From positions 1 through 5,819 of the forward strand of contig CAZVWH010000141.1 of assembly GCA_964631175.1 (NCBI GenBank): a DNA stretch of 5,819 bases. The letters run 5' to 3'. Position numbers and translations under genes: made by a program. Position 1 is the first letter of the stretch. The number at the start of each line of letters is the position of its first letter. Shown here one piece after another: positions 1 through 5,819 of the stretch. Under the pieces are notes generated by a model. The model saw nothing but the letters and a program-made list of their open reading frames with translations, searched no databases and was not told the origin of the DNA. Source of the DNA: CAZVWH01 sp964631175 (GTDB lineage Bacteria; Planctomycetota; Phycisphaerae; Sedimentisphaerales; Anaerobacaceae).

Positions 1-1
1 T

Positions 2-73
2 CGCAGGCTGGCAGAGGAATACGGCAATGACGTAGCTAACTGGCAGGCTTTGTCTTCTTCCCCCGGCAGGTAG
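2..73 (+). CDS. C-terminal tail of an upstream lamin-tail-domain-type secreted protein (partial)
   Basis: Reading from base 2 gives 23 codons ending in TAG at 71-73; the 5' part lies outside the window. The peptide contains NDVANWQA followed by SSSPGR and the stop. The 1250-residue protein that follows ends with the matching pattern NDGGNWRA, then GGSPGRDDP. The Asn-Asp, Asn-Trp and Ser-Pro-Gly-Arg spacing is what lamin-tail domains show at their end, so this is probably the end of a related protein with a C-terminal lamin-tail domain. That is an inference from a very short piece. It is in the same direction as the next gene and only 10 bases from it, so the two probably share a transcript. 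No membrane anchor or sorting signal follows the motif. Confidence 0.6.
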   Translation, partial: RRLAEEYGNDVANWQALSSSPGR

Positions 74-75
74 GG
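72..75 (+). promoter_or_regulatory. Ribosome binding site overlapping the upstream stop codon
   Basis: AGGG at 72-75 lies 8 bases before the ATG at 84 and overlaps the TAG stop (71-73) of the preceding gene. This supports the ATG at 84 as the start. It also suggests translational coupling, with ribosomes ending the upstream gene placed to begin the next. The second in-frame ATG at 96 has only AGG at 89-91, with a 4-base spacer, so it is the weaker candidate. Confidence 0.5.
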
Positions 76-83
76 TAAAAAAG

Positions 84-3000
84 ATGTCAGGTTTTATGAA
101 AACACTGTTGTTTATCTCTTTATTGTTGGCCTCTGCTGCTGAGGCAGACATCCCGTATGTAATAATCAACGAGATTCACTACGACCCCGATGTCAAAACC
201 GAACTGGTGGAGTTTGTAGAACTCTATAACGCGGGGACAAGTTATGTTGATCTGACTGGCTGGTATTTCTCAAACGGCATTTCATTCCAGTTTCCAGACG
301 GTACAATATTGCCAGCCGGTGGATATATCGTTGTCACAGAAAACCCATATCTTGCTTACCATCCAGTAACTATTATGGATAAGTACGATGTTAATAGTAG
401 CTTAGTTTATGGATCATTTGCCGGCAGACTGAGCAACGATGGAGAGAGAATCATTCTGCGTGATGCAGAGGGTAGGAAGATTGACGAGGTGGATTATCAG
501 CTTGGCTTTCCCTGGCCGACTGTGGGTGATGCAGTGTCGGAAAATCGGCCTGGCACAGGTCATTCTATTCAATTGGTCAATCCCTCCTTTGACAATGACC
601 TTGCAGGTAGCTGGCGTTCGGCTTATCCGACACCGGCGGCGAGAAATGAGGAAGTTTATGCTGAAAACATTCCTCCGCACATCCGTCAGGTAAAACACTC
701 GCCCAAGCAGCCCAAGTCGAACGAGGTGGTAACCATTACCGCCAAGGTGACCGATCCCGATGGTGTTGCGGAAGTTACACTGTTGTACCAGATTGTTAAT
801 CCGGGCAGCTATATCCCCTTAAGTTTTCCTAATTACACCTTGAATCCTGATTATGAGAATTCGGCAAACTGGTCGAGTATTACTATGCACGATGACGGAC
901 TTAACGGTGACGAAATAGCAGGCGACGATATTTATACCGTACAGTTGCCGGCTTCTTTGCAGGTACATCGTCGGCTGGTGCGTTATCGTATCCGTGTTAC
1001 GGACGACACATCGAGTTCTTTAGTTGTACCCTATGATGATGACCCTCAGCCTAATTTCGCTTACTTTGTTTATGACGGCGTGCCGGCCTGGACGGGAAAC
1101 GGCGTTACCTACAACGCTGAAGTGATGCGCTCTTTGCCCATTTTCTACGTAATTTCCCGAGACTCTGACATATCCAGTTGTCATCATGATTACATCCCTT
1201 TCGGCCAGGAAACGGATTTCATCTATCCGGCTACCGTTGTCTATGACGGTGAAGTATATGATCATGTTCTTTATCGTATAAAGGGATACTATTCATACGT
1301 GATTGAAGGTAAAAGGAAATGGAAGTTCAATTTTCATCGGGGCCATCGCCTGCAGATGCGCGATGACTACGGTAATAAATTTAACGAGAAATGGGATAAG
1401 ATCAATCTCTCCACCGGCACCTGTCCTTACTGGCGAGAGTTCGGCTGGGACGAAGGTGTTGATGGCATGGTCATCAACGAAGCCACGGCTTTCAGGTTCT
1501 TTTCTTTATCGGGAGTGCCCGCCTGTAATACTGCTTTCCTGCATGTGCGGGTGATTGATAATGCTTCTGAAAACGGAGCCAATCAATACTCCGGTGATTT
1601 CTGGGGTTTATATATCGGCGTGGAACAAGTGGATATCCGCTTTATAAATGAACGCGGCCTATCGGATGGTAATTTGTATAAAAGAGATGGTGGTAATGTC
1701 GGAGTTAATCAGGGAACGACAGATCCGGATATAGCAAGTCGTACTGATGCAGACAATCTTATTTGGACCATTGATTCCCATCCTTCACTGTCATGGTGGA
1801 AAAGTAATGTTAACTTGCTGTGTTACTACGGCTATCACACGGTTTCAATAGCGCTGAATAACTCCGACCAGACATGGAACAGGAATTCCTACATATATCA
1901 TAACCCGGTGACCAACAAATGGTCTATGCTTCCCTGGGATGTTGATCTGGTGTATGAATATGCCCCGCACTACGATGAGAACGAGCACTTCAAGTATGTC
2001 CTGGAACATTCAGAGGCTAATATTGACTTTAAAAACCGCGCCCGAGAACTACAGGATTTGTTGTTCGATGGAAAACAGGCATCGCAGCTAATAGATGAGA
2101 TTGCCTCGATAGTGAGCAGTACCACAACAACCCGGAAGTTTGTCGAAGCAAATCGGGCGCGTTGGGAATATGCACCATATGTCGTATTAAAAGATCGAGA
2201 TGGGATGTTTTACATTAGCAGTTGGTGGGCGCCGGACCATGATTTCCCCGCGGTTATCCAATATATGAAGGATTATATTTCGCCTGCGGGTGTGGGAAGT
2301 AGTTATGGCGGCGGTAAACTTACGGTTGATATCCAGGATTCGGATATACCGAATAAACCGACCATAACCTATACAGGTTATGCGGGATACCCACTTAACT
2401 ACCTTACCTTCGAGACCAGTTCCTTCAGCGACCCACAGGGCAGCGGCACCTTCGAGGCCATAAGATGGCGTATCGCCGAAGTAGAACCCAACTCTCAATA
2501 TGTGCCTACCATTACACCCCCGGATAATACGATTACGCTTCTGGAGCCGGGAAGTCCGGATTGGAAATACTTCAAAGGTGATGCCGGCGAGCCTTCCAGC
2601 TCTGTCGATGCCTGGCGACAATTGAACTTCGATGACAGCTCATGGTACGAAGGCCAAACCAGCATCGGCTACGGTGACTCCGACGATAACACCATCCTCA
2701 GCGATATGCAGAATAACTACTCCACGATATATCTGCGGCACAAGTTTACTGTCACGAATGTCAACGAGATCGAAACACTCAAGTTGAGAGTTTATGTTGA
2801 TGACGGGTGTATTATCTGGATTAACGGTACAGAGGTGGCTCGGCTAAATGTCTCCGATAGCTTCAAAGCCTATGATGATCTTACCGATGCTCCCTATGTA
2901 GATGACGCAGTATGGCAAGAATTTGAGCTGCCGATGCCTTATGATTATCTTGTTGAGGGTGAGAATATCATAGCTGCACATGTGTTGAATAGCTCGATAA

Positions 3001-3836
3001 ACAGCAGCGATATATCAATAGATGTTACACTGATTGCTGAAACAGACATAGGCGGCGATTACCCTGATGATTCTCCGGCCGGCACATATACTTACCGTAG
3101 CAGGCCAGGCAAGTATGAAATCGATGAGGCTTGGGAAAGTGAAGAGCTCACAGAATTTGACAGTACTATAACCATCCCTGCCAGTGTTGTGCAGCCCGGT
3201 CGCACATACAGAGTTCGCTGCCGAATGAAGGACAACACCGGCAGATGGAGCCACTGGTCCGATCCTGTTCAATTTATTGCAGGCGAGCCGCTGCCGGCTA
3301 ATATTCTGGATGATCTGCGCATTACCGAGATAATGTACAACCCCGCTAATGCGGATACATCCAGAGGTGAACTGAATATTGACAACGATGAGTTTGAATT
3401 CATCGAGTTAAAAAACATCAGAGACGAAACGCTCGATTTGACCAATGTTTCTTTCACTGAAGGTATTCTTTTTGATTTCGCAGGCAGCGACATAACCAGT
3501 CTTGCTGGTGGAGATCTTGTATTAGTAGTCAAGAATAAAGCTGCCTTTGAGTCCCGTTATGGCGCAGGAGTATCTAATAAAATAGCCGGTGAGTACAGTG
3601 GAAAATTAGCAAATGAAGGTGAAAAGATAAGTTTAGTAGATATCTGGAACGGAACCATTGCCAAATTTGAGTATAGTGACGACAGTGGTTGGCCTCAATC
3701 AGCCGATGGAGCAGGCCATTCGTTGGTTCCGTTGGCCTCGGCAATACTAAGTGGGCCTGATGGCTCATTGAATGATGGCGGCAACTGGCGGGCCAGCACT
3801 AATATAGGCGGCTCACCCGGCCGAGACGACCCATAA
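84..3836 (+). CDS. Secreted CotH kinase family protein with N- and C-terminal lamin-tail domains
   Basis: This is a 1250-residue exported multidomain protein. Residues 1-21 form a signal peptide: Lys6, then a Leu/Ile/Ala-rich core, then AEA before Asp22. Starting at Met5 would give a more compact signal peptide, but ribosome binding site spacing favours Met1. Domains in order are: lamin-tail domain ~24-187 (INEIHYDP, VEFVELYNAG, LSNDGERI); Ig-like domain ~197-330 (TDPDG, then HDDGLNGDEIAGDDIY); CotH kinase domain ~350-700 (YRIKG at 397-401, basic KRKWKFNF at 410-417, DFWGLYIGVEQ ~505-515, GNLYK 529-533, PWDVD 617-621 as candidate metal-binding aspartates); FnIII-like module ~757-808 resuming ~992-1066; an inserted beta-sandwich-type module ~812-987; second lamin-tail domain ~1074-1245. 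CotH proteins are atypical kinases, and the Bacillus spore-coat member phosphorylates coat proteins. Substrate and role here are unknown. There is no transmembrane anchor, dockerin or PEP-CTERM tail, so release or non-covalent surface attachment is likely. Domain calls are by eye. Confidence 0.9.
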   Translation: MSGFMKTLLFISLLLASAAEADIPYVIINEIHYDPDVKTELVEFVELYNAGTSYVDLTGWYFSNGISFQFPDGTILPAGGYIVVTENPYLAYHPVTIMDKYDVNSSLVYGSFAGRLSNDGERIILRDAEGRKIDEVDYQLGFPWPTVGDAVSENRPGTGHSIQLVNPSFDNDLAGSWRSAYPTPAARNEEVYAENIPPHIRQVKHSPKQPKSNEVVTITAKVTDPDGVAEVTLLYQIVNPGSYIPLSFPNYTLNPDYENSANWSSITMHDDGLNGDEIAGDDIYTVQLPASLQVHRRLVRYRIRVTDDTSSSLVVPYDDDPQPNFAYFVYDGVPAWTGNGVTYNAEVMRSLPIFYVISRDSDISSCHHDYIPFGQETDFIYPATVVYDGEVYDHVLYRIKGYYSYVIEGKRKWKFNFHRGHRLQMRDDYGNKFNEKWDKINLSTGTCPYWREFGWDEGVDGMVINEATAFRFFSLSGVPACNTAFLHVRVIDNASENGANQYSGDFWGLYIGVEQVDIRFINERGLSDGNLYKRDGGNVGVNQGTTDPDIASRTDADNLIWTIDSHPSLSWWKSNVNLLCYYGYHTVSIALNNSDQTWNRNSYIYHNPVTNKWSMLPWDVDLVYEYAPHYDENEHFKYVLEHSEANIDFKNRARELQDLLFDGKQASQLIDEIASIVSSTTTTRKFVEANRARWEYAPYVVLKDRDGMFYISSWWAPDHDFPAVIQYMKDYISPAGVGSSYGGGKLTVDIQDSDIPNKPTITYTGYAGYPLNYLTFETSSFSDPQGSGTFEAIRWRIAEVEPNSQYVPTITPPDNTITLLEPGSPDWKYFKGDAGEPSSSVDAWRQLNFDDSSWYEGQTSIGYGDSDDNTILSDMQNNYSTIYLRHKFTVTNVNEIETLKLRVYVDDGCIIWINGTEVARLNVSDSFKAYDDLTDAPYVDDAVWQEFELPMPYDYLVEGENIIAAHVLNSSINSSDISIDVTLIAETDIGGDYPDDSPAGTYTYRSRPGKYEIDEAWESEELTEFDSTITIPASVVQPGRTYRVRCRMKDNTGRWSHWSDPVQFIAGEPLPANILDDLRITEIMYNPANADTSRGELNIDNDEFEFIELKNIRDETLDLTNVSFTEGILFDFAGSDITSLAGGDLVLVVKNKAAFESRYGAGVSNKIAGEYSGKLANEGEKISLVDIWNGTIAKFEYSDDSGWPQSADGAGHSLVPLASAILSGPDGSLNDGGNWRASTNIGGSPGRDDP

Positions 3837-3917
3837 CCCGTTAACAGAACTTAAGCAAAGCCGAATTCTAGCAACTGCTCATGTAGGTTTCATTGCCCCC
3901 TCGGGCTCTAGACCGAT
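3837..3917. other. Convergent intergenic gap with only a weak hairpin
   Basis: This is the 81-base gap between the stop of the rightward CotH-family gene and the stop of the leftward RNase HII-like gene. The only stem I can see is GCCC at 3895-3898 pairing with GGGC at 3903-3906 around a 4-base loop. It has no T-run after it on either strand, so it is not a convincing intrinsic terminator. Transcripts from both sides may read into each other or end by a factor-dependent route (inference). Confidence 0.5.
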
Positions 3918-4877
3918 CTATCGACAGCGAATCAGTTGATTGCTGTTGAACTGAATGTGAGGGATATTCATTCGCAGGTCTTCAATGAAACGCAAACCGT
4001 CCTTCCAGTATCCTGCAGTAGGTCTTAGGTCAGCCCACTGACTAATAAAATAGCGATTTATATTGTAAACCAAAAGCTCTCTAAGATACTTGCTTACCAT
4101 CGAGGCCAATGACACTGGTAAAAAATGCTCATCTGCATCAATTACAAAATGCAACCGCACAGTTCTGCTACAGGTCTGTAATTCGTAACTGCTTGTCTCC
4201 TGAGTCTCACTAATAATTTTTAGTTCCATCTCAGAAAACATTCGCTGTAAGTTCTTCCGATAGTAAACACGGCCTCCCTGCCTATCAACTATGATGTGAA
4301 AGTCGTCACCTTCAAAGCTATCAAAAGCATTCTTTATTAGCTGCGATGTAGCAGTGAACAGCACACTTGCCTTGTTTTTCACGCCACTCATCATCTTATT
4401 GTAATATGCAACGTCCAAACAGCAGCTTTTAAGCCCCAGTAATTCGATGCCATTTGAGCTCAGATCATCGGCCAATACTCTTGAGGCGATTGCCCTATCA
4501 GCTTCATCCACCAAAATCTTCTGGCTTTTAACGTCCTGGTACCAGGGATAGTTACTTAATCGTTCGAGACAGTCCGGACACAGCAGCTCTATAAGCTCGG
4601 TCAGAGTTGTCGGCTTCTGGTCAAGACATCTTAAGGCCGCCAAAACCGTGCGTTGCAGGTGCTTTATCCCCAACGATTTGCTGTGAGCTTTTTTGCTGTC
4701 GGTGATAAGCAGCCGGCCAGAAAGCTGTTTGAGCTTTTTAGCAACACTCCTTCCTAAAATCTGCCAAAGGTCAGATGTTAAAAGATGATCCGGCAGCAAA
4801 AAGCTGCTTGACGATACAACTAATGGTCCAAGAATCGGCCCAAAACCAGCTTCGTCAATCCCCACTAAGATTGCCAT
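3918..4877 (-). CDS. Divergent ribonuclease HII family protein
   Basis: This 319-residue cytoplasmic protein of the RNase HII (RnhB) fold probably cleaves RNA in RNA-DNA hybrids or at single ribonucleotides in DNA. Active-site equivalents are visible: Asp8 and Glu9 in GIDEAGFGP; the DSKKA motif at 60-64; Asp198 in IIVDRQGG; and Asp249, seven residues before the Ser in VSLASMVSKYLRE (SxxxSxxxK-type motif). Tyr290 in AGYWKD lies 41 residues after Asp249, close to the Tyr that reads the RNA-DNA junction in known RNase HII. Two points are odd. The family GRG motif is GFG (11-13). The protein is about 110 residues longer than typical RNase HII, with extra sequence inside (~25-55, ~75-190) and not as an N-terminal domain as in RNase HIII. 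Start: ATG at 4877, with AGGAG nine bases upstream. Family membership is confident; the exact substrate is not, so no gene symbol is given (rnhB-like). Confidence 0.85.
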   Translation of the reverse strand: MAILVGIDEAGFGPILGPLVVSSSSFLLPDHLLTSDLWQILGRSVAKKLKQLSGRLLITDSKKAHSKSLGIKHLQRTVLAALRCLDQKPTTLTELIELLCPDCLERLSNYPWYQDVKSQKILVDEADRAIASRVLADDLSSNGIELLGLKSCCLDVAYYNKMMSGVKNKASVLFTATSQLIKNAFDSFEGDDFHIIVDRQGGRVYYRKNLQRMFSEMELKIISETQETSSYELQTCSRTVRLHFVIDADEHFLPVSLASMVSKYLRELLVYNINRYFISQWADLRPTAGYWKDGLRFIEDLRMNIPHIQFNSNQLIRCR

Positions 4878-4886
4878 CCCTACAAA

Positions 4887-4891
4887 CTCCT
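4887..4891 (-). promoter_or_regulatory. Ribosome binding site of the RNase HII-like gene
   Basis: On the minus strand the sequence reads AGGAG, then nine bases, then the ATG at 4877-4875. This is a near-ideal Shine-Dalgarno sequence. It fixes the start so that the catalytic DEAG motif lies only eight residues from the N terminus. Confidence 0.8.
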
Positions 4892-4973
4892 GCTATTGCT
4901 GTGATTACTACCTCCGGTATGACTCAAACGAAAAACATACAGCTCTGAAAACCAAAACCGGACTCTGCAATCA

Positions 4974-5002
4974 ATCGTTGCGAAAATCTTAATGGCTGTC
5001 AA
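4974..5002 (-). promoter_or_regulatory. Possible weak promoter for the RNase HII-like gene
   Basis: On the minus strand a perfect TTGACA (5002-4997) is followed, after 17 bases, by AACGAT (4979-4974), which matches the -10 consensus at only 3 of 6 positions. It lies about 100 bases upstream of the start codon in the correct direction. The good -35 box makes it the best candidate I can see, but the -10 box is poor and it may be chance. Confidence 0.25.
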
Positions 5003-5014
5003 CGAAAAACTTAC

Positions 5015-5032
5015 TGGCCAATGGGATGGCCA
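5015..5032. repeat. Short inverted repeat TGGCCA-6-TGGCCA
   Basis: Two copies of the self-complementary hexamer TGGCCA, at 5015-5020 and 5027-5032, are separated by six bases. They start 12 bases apart and can pair as a six-base-pair hairpin. The element lies in the divergent intergenic region, about 45 bases upstream of the rfbA -35 box. It could be an operator or a small transcript structure. Nothing else supports a function. Confidence 0.35.
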
Positions 5033-5076
5033 ACAGAATTAAAAAGTGAACATCTCAAATATCCTGTATTCTACGA

Positions 5077-5105
5077 TTGACATATGTATTGGTAGAATTT
5101 AGAAT
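5077..5105 (+). promoter_or_regulatory. Sigma70-type promoter for rfbA
   Basis: A perfect -35 box TTGACA at 5077-5082 is followed by a 17-base spacer and TAGAAT at 5100-5105, which is 5 of 6 matches to the -10 consensus. This is the optimal vegetative promoter layout. The expected start of transcription is near 5112, giving a leader of about 30 bases that contains the ribosome binding site. A second TAGAAT at 5093-5098 is too close to the -35 box to be used with it. Confidence 0.75.
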
Positions 5106-5128
5106 TTTGTGGTTAAGCTGAAACTGAT

Positions 5129-5133
5129 AAGGG
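5129..5133 (+). promoter_or_regulatory. Ribosome binding site of rfbA
   Basis: AAGGG at 5129-5133 is seven bases before the ATG at 5141, which is a suitable spacing. An in-frame TAA at 5114-5116 with no start codon between it and 5141 makes this ATG the only possible start. Confidence 0.7.
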
Positions 5134-5140
5134 AATTCTC

Positions 5141-5819
5141 ATGGACTTAAAAGGCGTAATTCTGGCTGGTGGTACCGGTTCGCGACTTATGCCACTAACC
5201 AAGGTCACAAATAAACATCTGCTCCCGGTTGGGCAGAAGCCTATGATATACTACCCAATAGAAAAATTGACAAGAATCGGCATAGAGGAAATCCTAATTA
5301 TAACCGGCATTGAACATATGGGGGATGTGGTAAGTCTGCTGGGCTCCGGAAAAGACTTTGGCTGCCGATTTACGTACAAAGTGCAGGATGAAGCTGGTGG
5401 AATTGCGCAGGCGTTGGCATTGGCAGAAAACTTTGCTCACGGACATGACATCCTTGTTATACTCGGCGACAACATCTTTGAAGATAACCTCAAAGACTAC
5501 GCAGCTAAATTCACCGCTCAAAAAGCGGGTGCCAGGCTGTTACTAAAGGAGGTTGACGGCCCTCAGCGATTCGGCGTTGCAGAGGCTTCGGGCGACAGGA
5601 TTATCAGCATTGAGGAAAAGCCCAGAAAGCCTAAATCAAACTACGCAGTAACGGGCATATATTTTTATGATGCTTCTGTATTTGATATTATCCGAACACT
5701 CAAGCCATCTGCTCGTGGCGAGCTTGAGATTAGTGATGTCAACAATGCTTATATTGCCAAAGGCCAGTTGGCCTATGATATACTCGACGGCTGGTGGACA
5801 GACGCAGGAACATTCGAAT
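5141..5819 (+). CDS. rfbA: Glucose-1-phosphate thymidylyltransferase, short form (partial, 3' end outside window)
   Basis: This cytoplasmic enzyme joins dTTP and glucose-1-phosphate to give dTDP-glucose and pyrophosphate, the first step towards dTDP-rhamnose and other dTDP-deoxysugars of surface glycans. The window holds 226 codons. The nucleotide-binding loop is LAGGTGSRL (8-16); substrate and nucleotide contacts include NKHLLPVGQKP (24-34) and GGIAQAL (87-93). Asp110 in LGDN and Asp221 in WWTDAGT are the likely metal-binding pair. EEKP (158-161), TGIYFYD (171-177) and GELEISDVNNAY (193-204) also match the family. The sequence resembles the short class of about 240-250 residues more than the ~290-residue E. 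coli type, so perhaps 15-25 residues are missing beyond the edge. In such operons the next genes are often rfbB, rfbD or rfbC, which cannot be seen here. Related sugar nucleotidyltransferases are possible alternatives, but the thymidylyl assignment is likely. Confidence 0.9.
   Translation, partial: MDLKGVILAGGTGSRLMPLTKVTNKHLLPVGQKPMIYYPIEKLTRIGIEEILIITGIEHMGDVVSLLGSGKDFGCRFTYKVQDEAGGIAQALALAENFAHGHDILVILGDNIFEDNLKDYAAKFTAQKAGARLLLKEVDGPQRFGVAEASGDRIISIEEKPRKPKSNYAVTGIYFYDASVFDIIRTLKPSARGELEISDVNNAYIAKGQLAYDILDGWWTDAGTFE

Noticed and set aside
2187..2621. 144-codon open frame on the minus strand inside the CotH gene
   Set aside because: It lies entirely antisense to a well-supported coding region. 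Its translation resembles no family I recognise, and I see no convincing start context. It is a shadow of the real gene.
3895..3906. Possible intrinsic terminator hairpin between the convergent genes
   Set aside because: The stem is only four base pairs and no T-run follows on either strand.
3840..3912. Cluster of six-base palindromes (GTTAAC, CTTAAG, GAATTC, TCTAGA)
   Set aside because: They are unrelated to each other in sequence, irregularly spaced and individually common, so chance explains them.
4992..5042. Small 16-codon open frame starting with ATG in the divergent intergenic region
   Set aside because: It has no ribosome binding site, is very short and shows no recognisable peptide. 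The frame upstream has no alternative start.
5294..5546. Overlapping open frames on both strands inside rfbA
   Set aside because: They lie within the clearly conserved nucleotidyltransferase frame and have no family signature.
1..5819. CRISPR array, tRNA or rRNA gene, insertion sequence, phage or toxin-antitoxin genes
   Set aside because: I read both strands for regular repeats, transposase-like or integrase-like proteins and structured RNA signatures, and saw none.

Overview
The window carries one large secreted multidomain protein gene, the tail of a similar gene before it, a divergent RNase HII-family gene on the opposite strand, and the start of a nucleotide-sugar biosynthesis gene. The combination suggests a member of the Planctomycetota, probably Phycisphaerae-like. 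Secreted proteins that combine lamin-tail domains, a CotH kinase domain and FnIII-like modules are typical there, and I recall related RNase HII proteins with a DEAG(Y/F)GP motif from that phylum. The assignment is inference from protein style and was not tested by a database search.

Layout: (1) 2-73 (+) is the last 23 codons of an upstream gene. Its ending (NW...SPGR) resembles the end of the next protein, so the two are probably tandem paralogues. (2) 84-3836 (+) encodes a 1250-residue exported protein: signal peptide, lamin-tail domain, Ig-like domain, CotH kinase domain, an FnIII-like module interrupted by a beta-sandwich-type module, and a second lamin-tail domain. It starts 10 bases after the upstream stop, and its ribosome binding site overlaps that stop. 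(3) 3837-3917 is a short convergent gap without a convincing terminator. (4) 3918-4877 (-) encodes a 319-residue RNase HII-like protein. It keeps the acidic active-site residues but has GFG where the family has GRG. (5) 4878-5140 is a divergent intergenic region with a very good sigma70-type promoter for the rightward gene and a small inverted repeat. (6) 5141-5819 (+) is the 5' part of a short-form glucose-1-phosphate thymidylyltransferase gene (rfbA/rmlA), cut by the window edge.

The three functional units look independent: a cell-surface or extracellular protein pair, a nucleic-acid maintenance enzyme, and the start of a dTDP-sugar (probably dTDP-rhamnose or related glycan) pathway. I see no RNA gene, CRISPR array, insertion sequence or phage gene. 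I did not find a convincing new multi-gene system. The most notable items are the altered RNase HII motif and the nested domain architecture of the CotH protein.
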